From the IMG/VR virus record IMGVR_UViG_3300048028_000230, positions 1 to 23,123 of that record: a stretch of DNA of 23,123 bases; one strand, 5' to 3'. The first letter of the stretch is position 1. Each line of letters begins with the position of its first letter. Of this stretch, positions 1 to 8,478 are shown one piece after another. A program made the position numbers and the translations under genes. The DNA comes from a virus. Below the pieces are notes generated by a model. The model was not told the DNA's origin. It made no database searches and saw only the letters and a program-made list of their open reading frames with translations.

Positions 1-636
1 GGTGCCGCTATCGCCTCCTATTGGATTCCAAACACCAAGAACATCTTGAACACTATCTGCTACATCTCCACCATCAAATGAATTACTATATTTATTGAAC
101 TCAGTTGGAAATATTGTTTCTAGTTTGCTCTGGATTTCGCTGTCATTGAAAAACTTATTAACCAAGCCCTCCTGAATCATATCAGTATTAACAAATATTT
201 CTGATGGAATTGGATTGGGAATACCCTCTGGTTGATTTATGGCGTTTCTTACCTTTAATCTATATGCTCCATCTAGAAATTGAAGACCACTGTAGTACAT
301 ATGATTTGAAATCTGAGCATTATTTGTAATAGCATCAGGCGCATCGTCAAGATTCGCATACTTCATCACATCTTTCAATTCAGAGTAAGAATTATTAAAG
401 AAAATCTTACCTGCTTGCAAGTTATTATTTGTGAGGGTTGCCTGCGAGTTAATAGCAGTAATGATATTACCTCGATTGGTTTCAGTATTAAGTTTAGATA
501 AACTTAAAACATAATTAGAAACTGTATCAGCATTAACACTTCTACTCGTTGAGTTACCTGCGTCATCAACAATAGCAAATATATCACCATCTGTGAGGTT
601 AGTAGTTGCTGTTAAATCTGTAAACTTCTTAGCCAT
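1..636 (-). CDS. Tail-fibre-like structural protein, N-terminal 212 codons (cut by left window edge)
   Basis: Reading from an ATG at 634-636 there is an open frame with no stop down to base 1, so the gene continues beyond the window. The product begins MAKKFTDLTATTNLTDGDIF followed by AIVDDAGN. This opening (a 'FTDLT ... L.DGD.F.IVDD' pattern) is common at the start of phage fibre or appendage proteins, where a short beta-rich adaptor precedes the shaft. The rest is polar, rich in Asn, Ser and Asp, with no signal peptide or membrane segment. An AGGA ribosome-binding site lies 9 bases before the ATG, and an exact T4-type late promoter octamer lies just upstream, so it is probably transcribed separately as well as by read-through. 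It follows a fibre gene, which supports a role in the virion periphery. The exact function and the C-terminal receptor-binding part cannot be judged. Confidence 0.7.
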   Translation of the reverse strand, partial: MAKKFTDLTATTNLTDGDIFAIVDDAGNSTSRSVNADTVSNYVLSLSKLNTETNRGNIITAINSQATLTNNNLQAGKIFFNNSYSELKDVMKYANLDDAPDAITNNAQISNHMYYSGLQFLDGAYRLKVRNAINQPEGIPNPIPSEIFVNTDMIQEGLVNKFFNDSEIQSKLETIFPTEFNKYSNSFDGGDVADSVQDVLGVWNPIGGDSGT

Positions 637-663
637 TCTTAATTGTCCTTGATATTAATGCTT

Positions 664-671
664 TATTTATA
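664..671 (-). promoter_or_regulatory. T4-type late promoter (TATAAATA) before the left-edge fibre gene
   Basis: The minus strand reads TATAAATA, the exact T4 late-promoter -10 consensus recognised by the gp55 sigma factor with the gp33/gp45 coactivators. It sits in the 37-base gap right after the TAA stop of the upstream fibre gene and 28 bases before the next ATG, leaving room for a short leader containing AGGA. The position makes a chance match less likely than elsewhere in this AT-rich sequence. Confidence 0.7.
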
Positions 672-673
672 GT

Positions 674-2359
674 TTAGTCTGATATTCTTTTCCAAATATA
701 CACTACTTGGTATGGCGGTAAGTTGTTATGTGACTGTCCTATAGTCACTGCTTGAACTCCAGTATCAGTCTCTCTTCCATACACTTTACCACTATACTGG
801 TATCTGTGTGCATCTGCATCCGAGCCAGGACCCTGCGCTCTATCTAAACCAACATCTGAAATAGCAGAGTTAGAGTCATTATAGAGATAGAATTGTTCGT
901 CATTCCAACCTACATTGCTGTGAATATGATCAGGAATATGTTCCGTGTCTAGAATCTCTCTAGTATTGCCACCAGTTGTATCAGCACCGTTTGTTGAAAA
1001 TCTGGAATTTTTAATATGTACACCATTTACAGTGACATCTATGTCGGGGTGAGTAGCATCATCTCGCACATCAGAACTCATTAGTAGTGTTATAGTAGTT
1101 CCAACAATATTAGTAACTGTTGCAGTTCCATTTGCAGGGAGATCAACATTATAACCACTAATATTTGAGTATGACCCATCGCCAATGCTAAAATCTAGTA
1201 CATCTCCAACAGAAAACGGAACTCTATTGTCTCTATTTGCATCCACAGACCCGTTAGTTTTGTTAAGGTGTGCAGATACCACAGTAACTTCAACTGTTCT
1301 TCTTTGCCCAGCCAGTACTTTTAAAGTGTCGAGTAGCGACCCGGAATCGTGACCAATTAAAGTTCGACCTTCTGCATATCTTTCCCAAGTACCAAATCCT
1401 AAACCACCAGACGCTCTTGAACCGTTTGGGCTTACATTGCTTGTTGTTGTGTATAGTGAACCGACAGGGTATACTGCTTGCAAAACGGCAGTGATGCCAG
1501 CCTCAGATAACGTGTCAGCAGTACCTGCAAATGTTTTGGCTGAAGCATCGAGAACTTTATCGTTATTGCCACCCGGATCATATACATCACCATACAGATC
1601 ACCAGTTATACCTGCAGAAGATGATATTGTTGTGAATGCACCAGATAGTGGATTAGTATTTCCTATTCTAACTCTATTAAGTGTAGAGTTTGTATTATTA
1701 GTCCCCAGAACAACCAAGTCTGTAAAATTACCAGTGCTTGCTGTATTTGCTCCAATTGGAGTGTTGTCTATAGCACTAATACCACCACCCTCAACAACTA
1801 ATGTTGTAAATGCACCAGTACTTCTATTACCGGCGGCACCTGCTCCCATACTAACTCCAATAATTCCACCAGATAACATTGTTGAAGATATTGTTGCCGC
1901 AATATTTCCTACAGAAGTTATTGCACCACTCGCTCCATCAATGTCTATAGCAAAATCACCTTTACCAATTTGTAAATTTGAGTGATCAGCATCAGTCTTT
2001 ATATGCCAAGTAGAAGTTTCTCCACTTCCTTGAGTAAACTGTATTCTAGCTGTTTCATCAGCAGAACCTTGCGCTGTCGATATTTGATTTACAAACAATG
2101 CACCATGAACATCAAGATTTGAGTCTATTTCTACTTCACTAGCACTATCAGTCTTGATAATCTTATCTACAGTAATGATATGTCCTGATTCTAGAGTAAT
2201 GTTACCATTCAGCGCAATATTACCTTCATTATTATCGCCCGCAGTGCCTGCATTAGTCATAGTTACGGCTTTACCCATCCCTGCGCCTATTGCGTTAGTG
2301 ACATCTCGCCACTGACCAAATGTAGTTGAATTGTTTATCGTAGATATTGATACACTCAT
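674..2359 (-). CDS. Short tail fibre / gp10-like protein with tail-collar C-terminal domain
   Basis: The 561-residue product opens with a 'TTFGQWRDVTN' segment typical of marine myovirus fibre proteins. A beta-rich shaft follows, with three spaced copies of an 'STGAFTTL'-like strand (residues about 178-245). From about residue 293 the sequence 'YPVGSLYTTTSNVSP', then 'GFGTWERYAEGRTLIG', and the last residues 'NNLPPYQVVYIWKRISD' match the C-terminal domain of T4 baseplate protein gp10 and related tail-collar domains, which bind fibres or form trimer tips. Residues about 353-443 look like an extra beta domain inserted between the GRTLIG and HIPDHIH segments. The ATG overlaps the TGA of the upstream gene (ATGA), so translation is probably coupled. 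It is probably a trimeric fibre anchored at the baseplate rim. It may be a short fibre (gp12 role) or a gp10 equivalent; sequence alone cannot decide. Confidence 0.75.
   Translation of the reverse strand: MSVSISTINNSTTFGQWRDVTNAIGAGMGKAVTMTNAGTAGDNNEGNIALNGNITLESGHIITVDKIIKTDSASEVEIDSNLDVHGALFVNQISTAQGSADETARIQFTQGSGETSTWHIKTDADHSNLQIGKGDFAIDIDGASGAITSVGNIAATISSTMLSGGIIGVSMGAGAAGNRSTGAFTTLVVEGGGISAIDNTPIGANTASTGNFTDLVVLGTNNTNSTLNRVRIGNTNPLSGAFTTISSSAGITGDLYGDVYDPGGNNDKVLDASAKTFAGTADTLSEAGITAVLQAVYPVGSLYTTTSNVSPNGSRASGGLGFGTWERYAEGRTLIGHDSGSLLDTLKVLAGQRRTVEVTVVSAHLNKTNGSVDANRDNRVPFSVGDVLDFSIGDGSYSNISGYNVDLPANGTATVTNIVGTTITLLMSSDVRDDATHPDIDVTVNGVHIKNSRFSTNGADTTGGNTREILDTEHIPDHIHSNVGWNDEQFYLYNDSNSAISDVGLDRAQGPGSDADAHRYQYSGKVYGRETDTGVQAVTIGQSHNNLPPYQVVYIWKRISD
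1620..1830 (-). repeat. Three fibre-shaft repeats (S-G-x-F-T-x-L/I type)
   Basis: Within the 561-residue fibre protein the strands STGAFTTL, STGNFTDL and LSGAFTTI recur at roughly 30-residue spacing, with 'TPIGANT' and 'IGNTNP' just before the second and third. This is the usual repeating strand-turn pattern of phage fibre shafts, seen here at protein level. The DNA copies are diverged. Confidence 0.6.
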
Positions 2360-2544
2360 TTTTTAATCTCTTTAACAGTTTTTTGTAATAGGTCCATAGC
2401 AGTTTCTAATTTTACAATTCTCTGCTCTAATCCTTTAATGTATTTATCTTGTTTATGCTTGACCACAGCTTGCTTATAAGCAGAAATGTCGGTGTTAACT
2501 GCACCGACTCCGCTTTTAGATGTAACAAATTTGTCGATCTCCAC
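2356..2544 (-). CDS. Small 62-residue coiled-coil protein
   Basis: A 62-residue protein with a GTG start. The GTG shares its first base with the TAG stop of the giant upstream gene (TAGTG), and its own TGA overlaps the ATG of the downstream fibre gene (ATGA). This two-sided overlap strongly suggests a real, translationally coupled gene. No good ribosome-binding site precedes the GTG, consistent with dependence on re-initiation. The C-terminal half (about residues 33-62, from 'DKYIKGLEQRIVKLETAMDL') has I/L/M/V at heptad spacing with Lys/Glu between, and reads as an amphipathic coiled coil. The N-terminal half is polar. I recognise no family. Placed between a giant baseplate protein and a fibre, it could be a small oligomerising linker or a fibre chaperone; that is inference. 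Confidence 0.7.
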   Translation of the reverse strand: MEIDKFVTSKSGVGAVNTDISAYKQAVVKHKQDKYIKGLEQRIVKLETAMDLLQKTVKEIKK

Positions 2545-5500
2545 TATGTTACCGCCACCGCATCAAATCTATCAATTATTGGGAAAAGATTAATATCGGG
2601 TGTGATACTATTCAGGTCAGGGGAATCTAGTTCATCGCTAGTGCTATGTCTCAATACAAATCTTAACTGGAATGATGTGTACTCAGGTGGAGTCGCCCCT
2701 TCATTTAAACTATACTCATAGTGTCGATAATCATTAGGGTTACTCAGATTAGAATACTCTTCTGGGTTAGCCAAAATAAGTTTGTTATCCACAAAATTTG
2801 TTTTAGAATCTGGATTACTATTTCGTCTAAATCTAGCATATACATCAATCATTGTGCCAGCAGGTCTAAACGCATCAATGAAAACACTTAGCCCAACAGC
2901 AGGTAAAGCGTTTTCTAACATTACTTCTCTAGAAATCCAATTAGATGTAGTATTTCCATTAGAGTCATTAGTAATATCAACTTGAACAGCACACATTCCA
3001 GTCAGTTCTGTGTCTAGTACAGGCGAAACAGAACTCATTCCTTTATTAGACAAAGTTGCTCTGATTCTAAAGTCTTCTTTAAATGTTCCACCACTTCTTA
3101 ATTGCTCACTCTTGCTTATAATACTACGCATACCACCAAAGCCATATACATACTCACCTGATGAAATTGGCTTATCAATCACATAATTTTCTGAATCATT
3201 CTTTTCAAATAACTCTAACTTAGACCCAGTATTAATTGTATTATCGATTGCGACTTTAGGCTCAAAATATGATAGCTTGAAAGTATCTGTACTTGTGATT
3301 TTTGCTTCAGCCCCAGTTCTCACAGACCTAATAATCTGCGTGTTAGGCCTAACTGTTCCATTGTAATTTTGCGGATTAGCCGGCAAAGTACCTGCAACAA
3401 ACACATCACCCTGTTGCGGGTTAGAGCCTGCTCCAACATCTTGCCATGCGGCAGTATGACCCGCACTATCACCAAGTGTTACAATAGTGTATGTTGTTCC
3501 AGTAGCTATTTGATTAAAATTCTGAGATGCATTGTTGTCTATAAAGTTACCTGCTTTTGCAGAACTTTGTTTTAGATGTAACTTACTTGGATCGGCAGAA
3601 CTGTAATGTGAGACTATGCCGGCAACAACGAGACTGACTTGTACAGACACACCGCCTTCGGCAGTAATTGGTGGATAAGGAGAATCTAGTGTAAATGTAC
3701 CACCATCACTCTGTCCAGAAACTATTCTAGCAACAACTTTATCTGATACAGTACTATCAGAAGCCTGCACAAGAACATAGTCGCCTTCATTAAGTGCAAT
3801 AGTGCCTGCGCCAGGAGTCAGTATAGTAGGCGCATTGTTATCATCAAGGCCGCCACCTATTGTCATAGGGTATACTGTGTTTGCTGGGTTTGTGACATAC
3901 ACGAGTTCATCATTCTCAAAATGAATAATGTCAGATGTTCCTGTGGCTCTTGCATTGTCTCTTATGGTTAAAAACTCTACATCATCAGGAATCAGATCAA
4001 CCGTTCCGTTAGTAGTACTAAAGTCACATCTATTAATTACAAATTTCAAATCTTCATCTACATTAGGCTTCCATGAACTATCGTTTGTTGATACGAATAA
4101 TTTACCATCACCCCAATCACTTACTGACGATTCAACTACAGCGGTATTCAACTTAGATAAACTAGGGTTACCTACCTTAGATGTGAATAGCACATACTGC
4201 GGAGCGTTTGCATTTGGTTTAATAGTAAATGCATACTCAGTATCGGTTCTCAATTTAACTGGATTATCGAACTTAAACTTTGTTGCTTGAGTTCCGTTGA
4301 CTGATGACACAAGAAGCGGATCAAACTGAGATAATGTTTTGCTTGCAAATGGTAAAATATTTTTAGATGGATATCCATCTATGACTTCTCTTATCTGTAG
4401 TGTGACTCCAAAATTGGAACTAACCGTTCTAAAATAAACATCAATATCATTAATATATGCAAATCGTGAATTACCAGTCGAAGCAGATTTGATTTTGAAT
4501 GTTTGTGCAATAGGATCGCTTCCACTAGATCCGAATGTTCTATCTGGTTCAGCACTCTCCATACCACTAATAAATGTAGTAAATGTGCTGCCGTCATGAG
4601 TAACTTCTTTGGAGAAACTGTTTGCTCCTTCTAGAGGTCTGGTGCTATAACTTAATTCCCTTCCATCAAAATTATTTCCTCTAAATGCAACTTTAGCATA
4701 AGATGATGAAAAATCTTTTATGTCATCGTATGTAGCCACATCAGCTATTTCTAAAAAGTTGAATCCATCTGCTATAACTGTTTTACCAGGAATCAGAGCG
4801 GTGGCTCTAAGCACTCCATATTTATCAGTGAACAACTCATAAGCGGCACCAGGAGTAAGGCTGACTTCCGTATTTTGATCTAACATGACTTGATCATGTG
4901 CATTCCATCGTTTATCAGCCTTTACTCCGTTTCTGTATGCCGAGTTAGTGTTCTCAAGACCTTGTTTTATATTGATCAAATTTTCTGCTTTTTTATCGAA
5001 ATATACATAATGTCGTGCATTTGGTCGTAAACCAGTTGCAAATATTTTTATTCCCTGAGGGGCAACAAATGGAATAAATATATGGGTTGATATTTTCTTA
5101 CCAAACAGATCAGAGGTTGATCCATAGGGGAAGTAAGCTAATACACTCTCATGAGGGTCTGCTCCTACATCCCTTTCATCGACTTCTACAAATGCTGTTT
5201 CCTTTGTCTTAAATACTCGTGACTGTAGATCAGAAATTAATTTATTGGCTGCTACTTTGTTATAGTTTGCCGCATTGGGTTCGACAAATGTTTGTATATA
5301 CTCCATTTGTGCCTGATAAGGGATAGACAAGTCAACAGTAGAGTCTGCATAAGGATTATTAAGATAGTCAACATCTGAACTAAATCTAGGGTACATATCA
5401 GCTTCACCATCATATTTGTAGGTGTTTGTGACAGTATTTCTAGTATCAGTTGCATATGGCTGAGAAACAACAGGCACCGTTTGTGCATTGGGTGCTAGTG

Positions 5501-8462
5501 TAATCACTTCTGTAAACGCATCTGAAGTAGCTGTAGTGGAAACATTTGAAAGTGTTGATCTATCAGCTTTCAAATTTATGTTATAGCGATTTACGGCAGG
5601 CATCAAAACACCATCGCCCCCAATGGCTGAACGATATAATGGATCAAGTATATCAGATCCTTTAAAGTCATTAAAGTTGTCAGTTAATATGGCGTTTTTA
5701 AATCTATGTCCAGTATCATTTGCGATTACAATATTATTGGCACGATCTTCAGCAGATGTAGACTTCACATATGTAGTGAGGGCAGTTAACCTTTTATCTA
5801 AATCTTCAATATCTTTCATCGTGTATACTCTATTAGAAGTATTCAGTATTCGTATGGCATTTTTTCCACGAACACTGGTAGAGTTGCCAGGTATCAACAC
5901 ATCGGCAATCTTATATAAATTATTCAATTCTAATGGAGCCGGTTTATCACTTTCATCACCACTGATTAGTAGTGTATCGCCATACTCGTTTAATACAACA
6001 CTATCAACTCTCGACAGATAGTGTTCTATCGTGCTATTGATCACACTATTGACAGCAAGCATTCCAGTATGACTGCCTGCGCCCGGAAACTTCTCTCGAA
6101 CAAGAAGACTATCTGCATCAGCTAAAGCCATGTAACTAGAAATTAGTGAAAAATCAGACGCAGGTTCTTTTACTGACTGCTTATATTTTCTAAAGTCATA
6201 CAAAGTTAAAAGATCATGAGATACGCCATCATCTGTAGTATAATTTCTTAAATATTGTTTTGCTGATTCTGGATAACTATTCGCAGTCAGATAGCCACTG
6301 CTATCGATGTTGTCTAGTTTAAGACACTTCAACTCTACTATTAAATTATTTGCAGAAGGTGCAGTCTCTCCGCTTCGTAATTCTATGTAAGAAGTATCGT
6401 ACATGGTATCTGTCTGATTGTTGACAAGGAAAAACTTAGATGTGACATCAGTTAGTGAGTCGGGATTGTTCGTTCCGTCACTGCTAACTAAAATCTTTTC
6501 TATACTAACTACATTAGAATTTCCTAAAGTAGCACCCCTAAATGCAGAGTCATATTGAGTTTTAACGAATCCACTAACAAGCACTAAATCATCATGCGTT
6601 TCACCAATAGTGGTTTGATCGTAATAAACAATAATACTAGTAGGTGTGCCTGCAGGGAACCTTACTGTCATTCCAGTAAATACTCCACTTACATCTTTAC
6701 TAGCACTTACTAATATGGGTCTGTAGATTCTAGGTGTTTGCTCACCCGAAGGAGTTGCAATACCAAATACATTATCATTTGCTATAGGTTGACTTACGCC
6801 TGCATCAGCATTGATTACCGCATCTACATTATTACCTTGACCATCGTCAGCTAACGAGACACCAGATTTTCTAACCCTTCTCGTAATAACAGTATTGCTA
6901 ACAGACTTAATAGACTCTGCTCCTATGTCAAAAAGCATAGCACTCTTTGTCTGGTCGAACAACTTACCACTATTGGTTAATGATAGCTTGTTGCCTACAT
7001 ACGAGCCTGGGAGCGAATCTGCTATTGCTGTTGGTACTGCACTTTCTTGACCCGCTAATTTTCTAACATTAAACACATAGATTCTGCCCGCAGTAATATT
7101 TGCGATATTACATGAACCAATTTTAGTCGATCCATTATACAGGTCATAATCTCTACTAATGTCTGTCTCAGTACCATCGTTAGCCGAATCTACTGAGTTG
7201 GGGCTTTCTAGAGGATGAATCGGTTGAGCATTTGTAGCATTAAATGTAAAATACTGTCCATAATTTACACCAGTAGATTGATTAGGTTTTGTTTGACTAC
7301 TCACAGTAGGGCTTAGTGGTAATTGTATTTTGTTTCTATTGGTAACTTCTCTACCATAAACATACGCCTTACCGGGCATTACTTCTACATTTGGTGTACC
7401 ATTTGCATCTTTTACTAGTTTGGAATTTAATCCAGAAACGACATAGTTACCAGACTCATCATAACGTCTTCTAGCATTTTCATCACTAATCGCATTATAT
7501 TCTGTAAACTCACGAATACGAATAGGGTTACCACCGACATATCTAATTAAAGCAAAAAAGTTTTCTGGCTCTGAGTCAGTTGCGTATGTTACTAGTGTAG
7601 GCACTAACTGCAATCTATCAGCGCCCGGAGCATTTTGATTATTAAATCCAGATGCATTATCTAGAAGTGAAGAATCTTGATTTGAGTCAATAATGTTTTC
7701 TTTTACGCTGAACCCAACAGAAACATTATTTACAATAGCAGAGTTTGTGGGGTCTTGACCGGGTATATCACTATATCTAGTTACAATAACAATTTGTTCA
7801 TCGACAAAGATAAAATGACCTTTTTGATATACAACACCCTCTTCACAAGAAACAGCAAAACATTTACCAACATGATCAGAACTTTGTGCAGGAGGGTTTT
7901 GTGTAGTTAATACTAATTCTACACCATCAACAAGTACTGGTGAACTTTCTCCAGTTGGGTTGTATACTCTTAATGTTTCGCCTTTACCAAACTGCTTTGC
8001 GCCTGCAGTTATCTGCGATGTAGATGCATTATCAGAAAATCCAATGTAGTTAATAAAGAATGTTTTTAAGTTAGGTGCTTGTGTTTCGAATCCATTAAGA
8101 CCCTTTACGATTTCGGCTTTAAGTCCACTATCCGAACCAACTAAGATGTATCTACTTTTTTCACCTGAAGTTGCAGTAGCAAACTCATTGTATAAAGATG
8201 GGTCAGTAAACCCGGGTTGATCTTGCAACTTAACATAGTTCAAGTCATCACGAGAAGTCAAGTTAATGCCGCTGATGATAGTACCTTCTTTATACACATT
8301 TGAGCCAAATCGCTCAACTTGCTTCTGTAGAATAGTCTGAAGCTGAGTTAACTCTCTTGCTTGAACAGCCCTAGCAGGCTTGAACAAAACACGGTTAAAC
8401 TGTTTCGCCTCATCGAAATCATCGTAGTACGGATCTACATTTAAATCTTTATTGATACCCAT
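2544..8462 (-). CDS. Giant DUF4815-type baseplate/tail structural protein (1972 residues)
   Basis: The N terminus (about residues 10-65) carries the signature of the phage DUF4815 family: 'DPYYDDFDEAKQFNRVLFKP' then 'RAVQARELTQLQTILQKQ' and 'GSNVYKEG'. This family is found in large virion proteins of marine T4-like phages. Later there is a beta-rich region around residues 1280-1500 with 'DPIAQTFKI', 'DIDVYFRT' and 'LQIREVIDGYPS', and a conserved-looking C-terminal domain containing 'SPVLDTELTGM' and 'YTSFQLRFVLRHS'. A copy of the dispersed W/G-A module lies at about residues 1649-1705. No membrane segments or enzyme motifs were seen. Start: ATG preceded by AAGGAAAGAG, overlapping the stop of gp8. 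It lies where T4 has gp9, gp10 and gp11, so it may replace one or more of those peripheral wedge and fibre-connector proteins; that is inference from position. Confidence 0.75.
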   Translation of the reverse strand: MGINKDLNVDPYYDDFDEAKQFNRVLFKPARAVQARELTQLQTILQKQVERFGSNVYKEGTIISGINLTSRDDLNYVKLQDQPGFTDPSLYNEFATATSGEKSRYILVGSDSGLKAEIVKGLNGFETQAPNLKTFFINYIGFSDNASTSQITAGAKQFGKGETLRVYNPTGESSPVLVDGVELVLTTQNPPAQSSDHVGKCFAVSCEEGVVYQKGHFIFVDEQIVIVTRYSDIPGQDPTNSAIVNNVSVGFSVKENIIDSNQDSSLLDNASGFNNQNAPGADRLQLVPTLVTYATDSEPENFFALIRYVGGNPIRIREFTEYNAISDENARRRYDESGNYVVSGLNSKLVKDANGTPNVEVMPGKAYVYGREVTNRNKIQLPLSPTVSSQTKPNQSTGVNYGQYFTFNATNAQPIHPLESPNSVDSANDGTETDISRDYDLYNGSTKIGSCNIANITAGRIYVFNVRKLAGQESAVPTAIADSLPGSYVGNKLSLTNSGKLFDQTKSAMLFDIGAESIKSVSNTVITRRVRKSGVSLADDGQGNNVDAVINADAGVSQPIANDNVFGIATPSGEQTPRIYRPILVSASKDVSGVFTGMTVRFPAGTPTSIIVYYDQTTIGETHDDLVLVSGFVKTQYDSAFRGATLGNSNVVSIEKILVSSDGTNNPDSLTDVTSKFFLVNNQTDTMYDTSYIELRSGETAPSANNLIVELKCLKLDNIDSSGYLTANSYPESAKQYLRNYTTDDGVSHDLLTLYDFRKYKQSVKEPASDFSLISSYMALADADSLLVREKFPGAGSHTGMLAVNSVINSTIEHYLSRVDSVVLNEYGDTLLISGDESDKPAPLELNNLYKIADVLIPGNSTSVRGKNAIRILNTSNRVYTMKDIEDLDKRLTALTTYVKSTSAEDRANNIVIANDTGHRFKNAILTDNFNDFKGSDILDPLYRSAIGGDGVLMPAVNRYNINLKADRSTLSNVSTTATSDAFTEVITLAPNAQTVPVVSQPYATDTRNTVTNTYKYDGEADMYPRFSSDVDYLNNPYADSTVDLSIPYQAQMEYIQTFVEPNAANYNKVAANKLISDLQSRVFKTKETAFVEVDERDVGADPHESVLAYFPYGSTSDLFGKKISTHIFIPFVAPQGIKIFATGLRPNARHYVYFDKKAENLINIKQGLENTNSAYRNGVKADKRWNAHDQVMLDQNTEVSLTPGAAYELFTDKYGVLRATALIPGKTVIADGFNFLEIADVATYDDIKDFSSSYAKVAFRGNNFDGRELSYSTRPLEGANSFSKEVTHDGSTFTTFISGMESAEPDRTFGSSGSDPIAQTFKIKSASTGNSRFAYINDIDVYFRTVSSNFGVTLQIREVIDGYPSKNILPFASKTLSQFDPLLVSSVNGTQATKFKFDNPVKLRTDTEYAFTIKPNANAPQYVLFTSKVGNPSLSKLNTAVVESSVSDWGDGKLFVSTNDSSWKPNVDEDLKFVINRCDFSTTNGTVDLIPDDVEFLTIRDNARATGTSDIIHFENDELVYVTNPANTVYPMTIGGGLDDNNAPTILTPGAGTIALNEGDYVLVQASDSTVSDKVVARIVSGQSDGGTFTLDSPYPPITAEGGVSVQVSLVVAGIVSHYSSADPSKLHLKQSSAKAGNFIDNNASQNFNQIATGTTYTIVTLGDSAGHTAAWQDVGAGSNPQQGDVFVAGTLPANPQNYNGTVRPNTQIIRSVRTGAEAKITSTDTFKLSYFEPKVAIDNTINTGSKLELFEKNDSENYVIDKPISSGEYVYGFGGMRSIISKSEQLRSGGTFKEDFRIRATLSNKGMSSVSPVLDTELTGMCAVQVDITNDSNGNTTSNWISREVMLENALPAVGLSVFIDAFRPAGTMIDVYARFRRNSNPDSKTNFVDNKLILANPEEYSNLSNPNDYRHYEYSLNEGATPPEYTSFQLRFVLRHSTSDELDSPDLNSITPDINLFPIIDRFDAVAVT
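3348..3516 (-). repeat. Dispersed W/G-A module copy in the DUF4815 protein
   Basis: Encodes residues about 1649-1705, including 'GTTYTIVTLGD', 'AAWQDVGAG' and 'GDVFVAG', ending near 'NGTVRP'. The pattern G-x-x-Y-x-I, then W-x-x-V-G-A, then G-x-x-F is shared with copies in gp53, gp7 and gp8 in this window. Confidence 0.6.
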
Positions 8463-8478
8463 GTTTTATACTCTTTCC

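Noticed and set aside
637-673. Rho-independent terminator after the fibre gene
   Set aside because: No GC-rich hairpin followed by a T run is present; the gap is occupied by the late promoter octamer and a ribosome-binding site.
1437-1985. Plus-strand open frame of 182 codons antisense to the fibre gene
   Set aside because: It lies wholly inside a well-supported minus-strand gene, has no ribosome-binding site or family signature, and its Val/Pro/Ala-rich composition is what antisense of fibre repeats gives.
4809-4816. GATAAATA late-promoter-like octamer (also at 2441-2448 and near 11898-11905)
   Set aside because: These lie deep in coding sequence or have an imperfect first base without a suitably placed start; chance matches are expected in AT-rich DNA.
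5623-6021. Plus-strand 132-codon frame with some hydrophobic stretches
   Set aside because: Hydrophobic runs arise from antisense of a polar minus-strand protein; no start signal and no coupling to neighbours.
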